From Chlamydiota bacterium (GTDB taxonomy: Bacteria > Chlamydiota > Chlamydiia > Chlamydiales > Rhabdochlamydiaceae): a stretch of 9,583 nt of DNA. Below the pieces are notes generated by a model. It ran no database searches. It saw nothing but the letters and a program-made list of their open reading frames with translations, and had not been told where the DNA came from. The stretch spans positions 1-9,583 of the forward strand of contig JAHFTN010000061.1 of the NCBI GenBank assembly GCA_023269365.1, given 5' to 3'. The position numbers were made by a program, and so were the translations under genes. Shown piece after piece: positions 5,461 to 9,583 of this stretch. Numbering within the stretch: position 1 is the stretch's first letter; the number at the start of each line of letters is the position of its first letter.

Positions 5461-6812
5461 AGGGCCCTTCTGTCGGAATCGATTCAGGCTCAAAAGATTG
5501 CGTTAATTTACCGCTTTCAACTGCTGTGTTTAGGTTTATGGAAAATTCTTCGCAAACCCCTTTAAATCGTTCTGCAGCGCTGCTTTTAGCAGCAGCTGTG
5601 GTGGAACTCTTTCCCGGAACACTCCTTCTGTCAGGCGAGGGGACTCCTACCCATTTTTTCTTTGATCTCCTCTTGCCTTTTCCTTTTCAAAAAGATCTTT
5701 TGGGGGTCATTGAGGAGAGGATGCGTTGCATTTTAAAGGAAAGAAGAGGGGTGAGATCAATGGAGATGCTCCCTTCTAATGCGGCAAATATGATGCGCCA
5801 TCATCGGCAAGAGCTCGTTGCAGAACAGCTGCTTTCCCTCCAAAGGGCGACAGTCCTCCTGTATCAGTATGGAACGTGTGTGGCTTATTTCCCTGGAGAA
5901 GAGATCTCTTCTCCTCTTGTAATTCCCTTTTTCAAGCTCTTCGAAGGGTTTTTGCTCAAAGGGGGAAAGGAGGGATGTATCCGCATTGTGGGGGCAGCTT
6001 CTAGCGACAAGCAGAAGGTGAAAGAATTTTTTAAATTACCCAAAATCTCTTCTAGGATGCAGACAAAACTTCTCGAGCCCCTAGGAGAGGAAGGATTTTG
6101 GATCTGGACTCCTCAAGGGGAGGTCGTGCGCCGTGCATTTGTGCACTGGTGGGAAGGGAAAATGCAAGAGCAGCATTTTGCTCTCATTTCTACTCCGGCA
6201 GCATTCTTAGGGGATGGGGATGAGGCGGCGTGGATGAAGGTTCATCTCGCGCAGTCCAAAGAAAAAAAAACGGCAGAGCTCGCGCTGATGGCTTCTTCCG
6301 ATGAGCCCTCTTTTGAAGGGGGATTTCTATCGCCAAAGGTTTTTTTTGCGGACCGCTCCTATCAGATTTGCGATGAGGAAAAACTTTTACAGGAATGTAT
6401 TTCTTCCTTGCATTTCATCTTACAGCTCCCTAAAATCTTGAACTTTGAGTTTGAGCTCGTCTTGGTTGTTTCCTCCGGGGGGCCTAAGAAGGGTAAAGAG
6501 GCTAGAGTAGCTCTTGTCCGCAAAGCTCTCGAGGCTTCTACCTTGCAGTGGAAAGAGGAAAAGAGAGAGGCGTTTGGGAACTTTGAGGGGATGATCCGCG
6601 TGGAAGTGAGGATGGCCGATGCCCTTGGGAGAAGGTGGGCCGGGCCCTTCCTGGGGATTCCTCAAGGAAAAGAGATTGTGCTTGTGCGCTCCTTATTTGG
6701 ATCTTTAGAGCGCATAGTGGCTTTGCTATTGGAAAGGGCTCAAGGTCTAAAAGTAGACGAGCTGTGTGAGAAACTTTACATGAGGAGTACAAACTCTGAA
6801 CTTGCGCATTAA
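5454..6812 (+). CDS. Threonyl-tRNA synthetase-like pseudoenzyme upstream of infC
   Basis: The 452-aa frame is intact and follows the ThrRS order. Residues 39-120 resemble the N2 editing domain, but the HxxxH motif reads RSAALLLAAA. CIRIVGAASSDKQKVKEF (175-192) matches the RIYGTA-x-DKK segment. EEGFWIWTPQGEVVRRAFVH (212-231) matches the entry to the catalytic domain. Residues 330-400 match the segment before motif 3, and LFGSLER (414-420) matches motif 3 (LGSMER). The CPGH segment and class II motif 2 are missing, and the positions of the three zinc ligands (Cys334, His385 and His511 in E. coli) are not conserved. The anticodon domain is absent; usual ThrRS length is about 640. The first 35 residues may be a remnant of the TGS domain. 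It should be catalytically dead; a regulatory or structural role is unknown. The start is uncertain (ATG 5454 or 5538). It overlaps infC. Confidence 0.8.
   Translation: MVKGPSVGIDSGSKDCVNLPLSTAVFRFMENSSQTPLNRSAALLLAAAVVELFPGTLLLSGEGTPTHFFFDLLLPFPFQKDLLGVIEERMRCILKERRGVRSMEMLPSNAANMMRHHRQELVAEQLLSLQRATVLLYQYGTCVAYFPGEEISSPLVIPFFKLFEGFLLKGGKEGCIRIVGAASSDKQKVKEFFKLPKISSRMQTKLLEPLGEEGFWIWTPQGEVVRRAFVHWWEGKMQEQHFALISTPAAFLGDGDEAAWMKVHLAQSKEKKTAELALMASSDEPSFEGGFLSPKVFFADRSYQICDEEKLLQECISSLHFILQLPKILNFEFELVLVVSSGGPKKGKEARVALVRKALEASTLQWKEEKREAFGNFEGMIRVEVRMADALGRRWAGPFLGIPQGKEIVLVRSLFGSLERIVALLLERAQGLKVDELCEKLYMRSTNSELAH
6782..6787 (+). promoter_or_regulatory. Shine-Dalgarno for infC inside the upstream gene
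   Basis: GAGGAG lies 8 bases before CTG 6796 and 14 before TTG 6802, the two likeliest infC start codons. It is the only strong ribosome site in the interval after the in-frame stop (TGA 6781-6783). Confidence 0.6.
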
Positions 6813-7323
6813 TAGGGAAATTCGAGCTCTTAAAGTTCGTGTCATTGATCAAGATGGGGGACAGCTCGGCATTATTACGTTGCCAGAAGCTTTGGATAAG
6901 GCGGCACTAGCGGGATTGGATCTGGTAGAAATTGCTCCCAGCGCTGAGCCTCCTGTCTGCAAGATTATCGATTTTGGGAAGTACCGCTATCAGCTCACGA
7001 AAAAAGAAAAAGAGCAGAAGAAGTCGCAGCATCAAGTGAAGGTAAAAGAGATCAAACTCAAGCCCAACACAGATGAGCATGACCTGGTTGTGAAAATGAA
7101 ACATGCAAAAGATTTTATCGCCAAAGGGAACAAGGTGCGAGTTACCTGCGTTTTCCGAGGTAGGGAAATGCAGCACACGGAATATGGAAAGCGGGTGATC
7201 CATCGGATCTGCGATGAGTTGTCCGATGTGGCGACACCCGAATCCCCAGCAAAGCTGATGGGGAAAAACATGTCAGTAGTGCTCGCTCCCGGAGGAAAGA
7301 AAAAAACGGCAAATGCCAGTTAA
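6802..7323 (+). CDS. infC: Translation initiation factor IF-3
   Basis: IF-3 binds the 30S subunit, checks the start codon and initiator tRNA, and prevents premature 50S joining. The N domain begins LRINREIRALKVRVID. GGQLG is at 19-23, LVEIAPSAEPPVCKIIDFGKY at 41-61, a Lys/Gln-rich linker at 65-80, and the C domain has KEIKLKPNTDEHD (82-94), FRGREMQH (118-125) and VVLAPGGKKK (159-168). The length, about 173 aa, is normal. No ATG or GTG exists in frame between the stop at 6781 and conserved residue RIN; candidates are CTG 6796, TTG 6802 and ATT 6808. TTG is given here, though spacing to GAGGAG favours CTG. The gene overlaps the ThrRS-like gene by 11 bases (17 with CTG), so the two are coupled. 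Rare infC starts are known in other bacteria (AUU in E. coli) and serve IF-3 autoregulation. Confidence 0.95.
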   Translation: MRINREIRALKVRVIDQDGGQLGIITLPEALDKAALAGLDLVEIAPSAEPPVCKIIDFGKYRYQLTKKEKEQKKSQHQVKVKEIKLKPNTDEHDLVVKMKHAKDFIAKGNKVRVTCVFRGREMQHTEYGKRVIHRICDELSDVATPESPAKLMGKNMSVVLAPGGKKKTANAS

Positions 7324-7338
7324 AAGAAGAGATTACCT

Positions 7339-7536
7339 ATGCCAAAAATGAAAACACGAAAAGCTGCGGCAGCGAGATTTAAAGTCACAGGGACGGGAAA
7401 ATTGAAACGTAACCGCCCGGGTCGTCGTCACAAGCTGACAAAAAAGTCCTCCAACCGCAAAAGACACCTCAAAAAAGCGGGGTTGGTCGACAAAGGGCAG
7501 TTAAAAATGTATTCCCGCTTATTGGGAGTGGGTTGA
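7339..7536 (+). CDS. rpmI: 50S ribosomal protein L35
   Basis: A 65-aa, strongly basic protein with the L35 pattern. MPKMKTRKAAAARFK is at the N-terminus, GTGKLKRNRPGRRH at 18-31 and the Lys/Arg-rich KKSSNRKRHL at 35-44 before a C-terminal helix. It is part of the large ribosomal subunit. The start ATG at 7339 is preceded by an AGAAGAG purine run (7324-7331). It lies 15 bases after infC and 27 before rplT, in the conserved infC-rpmI-rplT operon. Confidence 0.97.
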   Translation: MPKMKTRKAAAARFKVTGTGKLKRNRPGRRHKLTKKSSNRKRHLKKAGLVDKGQLKMYSRLLGVG

Positions 7537-7563
7537 TAAAAAATTTAGATTGGGAGAATGAGT

Positions 7564-7920
7564 ATGGTAAGAGTCACGAATGCAGTGGCAGCCAACCGCA
7601 AGAGGAAGCGTCTTCTTAAGCAGGCAAAAGGATTTGTAGGGGATCGCAAGAACCACATCCGTTTGACCTCAGATGCCGTGATGTCTGCGATGGCGTTTAA
7701 TTATTGCCACCGCAAGCAAAGGAAAAGAGATTTTAGAAGTTTATGGATTATGCGTATCGGCGTGGGGGCAAAGATCAATGGATTGTCCTATAGCAAGTTG
7801 ATTGCTGGTCTTAAAAAAGTGGGTTGTGCTTTGAATCGCAAAATGCTATCTGATATGGCTCTTCGCGATCCTCAAAGTTTTGCTGGCGTTGCAGGCTCTG
7901 CAAAGCAAGCATTGGCTTAA
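7564..7920 (+). CDS. rplT: 50S ribosomal protein L20
   Basis: L20 binds 23S rRNA early in 50S assembly and in many bacteria represses this operon. The protein begins MVRVTNAVAANRKRKRLLKQ, continues AKGFVGDRKNHIRL, and has the conserved SLWIMRIGVGAKINGLSYSK in the C-terminal half. It is 118 aa from ATG 7564, a usual length. An ATG two codons earlier (7558) sits only one base from GGGAG (7552-7556). ATG 7564 has a normal 7-base spacing and gives the family's MVR start, so I prefer it. The terminator at 7927-7963 begins six bases after the stop. No L20-binding leader structure was recognised. Confidence 0.97.
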   Translation: MVRVTNAVAANRKRKRLLKQAKGFVGDRKNHIRLTSDAVMSAMAFNYCHRKQRKRDFRSLWIMRIGVGAKINGLSYSKLIAGLKKVGCALNRKMLSDMALRDPQSFAGVAGSAKQALA

Positions 7921-7926
7921 AAATTT

Positions 7927-7963
7927 AACCACAGAGGTAACTCTGTGGTTATTATTTTTTTTA
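7927..7963 (+). terminator. Intrinsic terminator between rplT and pheS
   Basis: A perfect 10-bp stem, AACCACAGAG (7927-7936) with CTCTGTGGTT (7941-7950), and a GTAA tetraloop. ATTATTTTTTTT follows. It ends the infC-rpmI-rplT transcript and leaves 17 bases before the pheS ATG, with no clear promoter between them. Confidence 0.92.
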
Positions 7964-7980
7964 TTCCATAGAGATGCGTT

Positions 7981-9003
7981 ATGCAAGATCGGATCATTTC
8001 TCTTCGCAAGCAGTTTCAGCAAGAACTCTCTTCCATCAAAAGCAGTAAAGAAGTGGAAATGCTCAAGGTCAAGTACCTGGGTAAGAAGGGGCCTGTTCAA
8101 GATCTCATGCAGTATTTGCGTGAGGTGCCAGCAGAAGAGCGTCCCAGCATAGGACAGAAAATCAATCTCCTCAAAGAGGAGATGGGTCAGCTCTGCGAGC
8201 TGGCGCTCACGAGTTTTTCCCAGGCAGAACTAGCAATCCGGTTAGAGTCTGAAAAGATCGATATCACCCTCCCAGGAAGGTGTCGATTTTTAGGAAGGCG
8301 CCATCCTCTCATGCTAGTGATGGAAGAGATCATCCAGATCTTTTCCAAGATGGGGTTTTCTGTGCAGTATGGTCCTGATATCGATACCGATTATTACAAC
8401 TACGAAGGGTTGAACTTTCCTCCGGACCACCCCGCTCGCGACATGCAAGATACGTTTTACATCACCCCTCACGAGCTGCTCCGCTCCCACACCTCGAATA
8501 CGCAGCTGCGTGTCATGGAAAAGCAATCCCCTCCCATTCGGATGATTGCTCCTGGCACCGTCTATCGCAATGAGACGATTAGCGCAAGATCCCACGTTTT
8601 TTTTCACCAGGTGGAAGGGCTGTACATCGATAAGCATGTCTCTTTTGCAGATCTCTTTGCGACGATGGAATCCTTTTGCCATCAGTTATTCCATTCTCCA
8701 GTAAAAATGCGTTTCCGTCCCAGCTATTTCCCCTTCGTGGAGCCAGGGGTGGAGGTCGATGTCGAGTGCACCGCGTGCGCAGCCAAGGGGTGCCGTCTTT
8801 GCAAACACACCGGCTGGCTCGAAATCTTGGGAGCGGGGATGGTGCATCCCGAAGTGTTGAAAAATGGGGGGATCGACCCAGAGCACTATAGCGGCTATGC
8901 GTGGGGCATGGGGATAGAACGGTTGACGATGCTTCGCTATGGAATTAAAGATATTCGTCAGTTTACAGAAAATGATGTGCGCTTTTTGGAGCAATTTTCT
9001 TGA
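7981..9003 (+). CDS. pheS: Phenylalanyl-tRNA synthetase alpha subunit
   Basis: PheS carries the catalytic site of the alpha2-beta2 enzyme that charges tRNA-Phe. The 340-aa protein has the N-terminal coiled coil (about 1-95) and motif 1 RRHPLMLVMEEI (106-117). The conserved GLNFPPDHPARDMQDTFY is at 143-160, motif 2 YRNETISARSHVFFHQVEGL at 195-214, and motif 3 YAWGMGIERLTMLRYGIKDI at 306-325. Four cysteines at 263, 266, 271 and 274 (CxxC-x4-CxxC) form a probable zinc knuckle. This insert is absent from E. coli PheS but, from memory, common in other phyla. The ATG at 7981 has a modest AGAG site. No pheT follows; pheT is also separate from pheS in Chlamydia. An intrinsic terminator lies just upstream, so expression needs readthrough or an unseen promoter. 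Confidence 0.97.
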   Translation: MQDRIISLRKQFQQELSSIKSSKEVEMLKVKYLGKKGPVQDLMQYLREVPAEERPSIGQKINLLKEEMGQLCELALTSFSQAELAIRLESEKIDITLPGRCRFLGRRHPLMLVMEEIIQIFSKMGFSVQYGPDIDTDYYNYEGLNFPPDHPARDMQDTFYITPHELLRSHTSNTQLRVMEKQSPPIRMIAPGTVYRNETISARSHVFFHQVEGLYIDKHVSFADLFATMESFCHQLFHSPVKMRFRPSYFPFVEPGVEVDVECTACAAKGCRLCKHTGWLEILGAGMVHPEVLKNGGIDPEHYSGYAWGMGIERLTMLRYGIKDIRQFTENDVRFLEQFS

Positions 9004-9037
9004 AAATTAAGTTCTATTTTCTGTATTCTCTTTCTGC

Positions 9038-9122
9038 GGAAGAGTGGCAGAGTGGCCTATCGCGGCTGTCTTGAAAACAGCAGTCGGGCAACCGACCGTG
9101 GGTTCGAATCCTACCTCTTCCG
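9038..9122 (+). tRNA. tRNA-Ser (anticodon TGA)
   Basis: A class II tRNA. Acceptor GGAAGAG (9038-9044) pairs with CTCTTCC (9115-9121), and the discriminator G is 9122. The anticodon arm is GCTGT-CTTGAAA-ACAGC with TGA at 9072-9074. The long variable arm is GTCGG-GCAA-CCGAC. The T arm is GTGGG-TTCGAAT-CCTAC. CCA is not encoded. It lies 34 bases after pheS and may be co-transcribed with it. A T-run (9124-9130) follows the 3' end. Confidence 0.97.
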
Positions 9123-9146
9123 TATTTTTTTAAATAAGGTTAAAGT

Positions 9147-9583
9147 ATGAGTATTGCGCCAGTTGGTTCTTCTGTACCGGGTGTGCCTAGGGTTGTCGAT
9201 GAAAAAAAACCTAAAAAACCCAAAAAACCTCCTGTGCTTAAGCGCTTCTTCGATTTTACAAATCCCTTAGAGGGGTTGTTACCCGAGCCACCACGAGTTA
9301 GTAAAAAAAACGGAGTCGCCCCCAAATTTGTTAGGAGAGATGATGAAAAAAGACCTATACCATAAGAATTTTTAAATCTTCCTCAAGATCCTTCTGAAAA
9401 GGCAAAAACATCCGCACCGGTGGGATCAATTAATGTCATTAGAAGAGAGGGACATAGGCCTAAAGTTGTAAGCGATCCTCAACAGGAAGATCCGCTTACA
9501 AGATTGTTTCAAGTCGTGTATTCAAGGGAGGGAGAGGAAGAGACCAACGCTTATTTAACCCAATTGCAAAATCCTAAACGATT
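9147..9583 (+). pseudogene. K/P-rich hypothetical gene interrupted by one in-frame TAA, runs off right edge
   Basis: The frame starts at ATG 9147 with an AAGG site (9136-9139) seven bases upstream. It encodes 72 residues, including the Lys/Pro repeat KKPKKPKKPP (20-29) and a basic, disordered-looking segment, and then meets TAA at 9363-9365. The same frame stays open for another 72 codons to the window edge. That part begins EFLNLPQDPSEKAKTSAPVG and has the same Pro/Lys/Glu-rich character. A single C-to-T change of CAA (Gln) would create the TAA. Either the gene is nonsense-mutated, or the 72-aa product is real, or the base call is wrong. No family recognised. A disordered Pro-rich N-terminus would suit a secreted effector, but this is conjecture. 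Confidence 0.5.

Noticed and set aside
7558..7563. rplT start at ATG 7558
   Set aside because: Only one base from its Shine-Dalgarno; ATG 7564 has normal spacing and the family's MVR start.
8314..8994. Minus-strand frames opposite pheS
   Set aside because: The plus strand encodes an intact PheS with all three class II motifs; the opposite frames are by-products of its composition.
1..9583. CRISPR array, phage genes or restriction-modification system
   Set aside because: No regularly spaced repeats and no matching proteins were seen anywhere in the window.

Overview
The window looks like a chromosomal segment from a member of the Chlamydiae, most likely an amoeba-associated 'environmental' chlamydia (Parachlamydia/Waddlia/Simkania-type) rather than Chlamydia itself. 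The grounds are the infC-rpmI-rplT-pheS order with no pheT after pheS, IF3 and L20 sequences that read like the chlamydial ones, and lineage-specific hypothetical proteins set among housekeeping genes. This assignment is from memory of those families, not from a search.

Layout. Bases 1-407 (minus) hold the N-terminal part of a HAD-family phosphatase that runs off the left edge. Bases 482-1309 (minus) hold a lineage-specific hypothetical gene. Bases 1415-4360 (minus) hold a tight four-gene operon, transcribed right to left: a helical hypothetical protein, a polyprenyl-phosphate sugar phosphotransferase, an MreD-like membrane protein, then folD. A good sigma70-type promoter precedes it. Bases 4538-5104 (minus) hold a MnmM/YtqB-type tRNA methyltransferase. 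It is divergent from tRNA-Val(GAC), and the two promoters share their -10 region.

After the tRNA lies a 172-bp MITE-like element with 14-bp terminal inverted repeats, a 36-bp internal hairpin and a perfect 9-bp target-site duplication. It abuts a 452-aa threonyl-tRNA-synthetase-like protein that appears to have lost the editing, zinc and ATP-site residues and the anticodon-binding domain. That gene overlaps infC, which has no in-frame ATG or GTG start. rpmI and rplT follow, then a strong intrinsic terminator, pheS and tRNA-Ser(TGA). At the right edge a K/P-rich hypothetical frame is interrupted by one TAA codon.

Functionally the right half is a translation cluster: tRNA-Val, a ThrRS-derived pseudoenzyme, IF3, L35, L20, PheS and tRNA-Ser. 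In many bacteria thrS itself precedes infC, so the pseudo-ThrRS is best read as a degenerated or repurposed thrS copy kept in its ancestral place. That gene and the element at its 5' end are the most interesting parts of the window.
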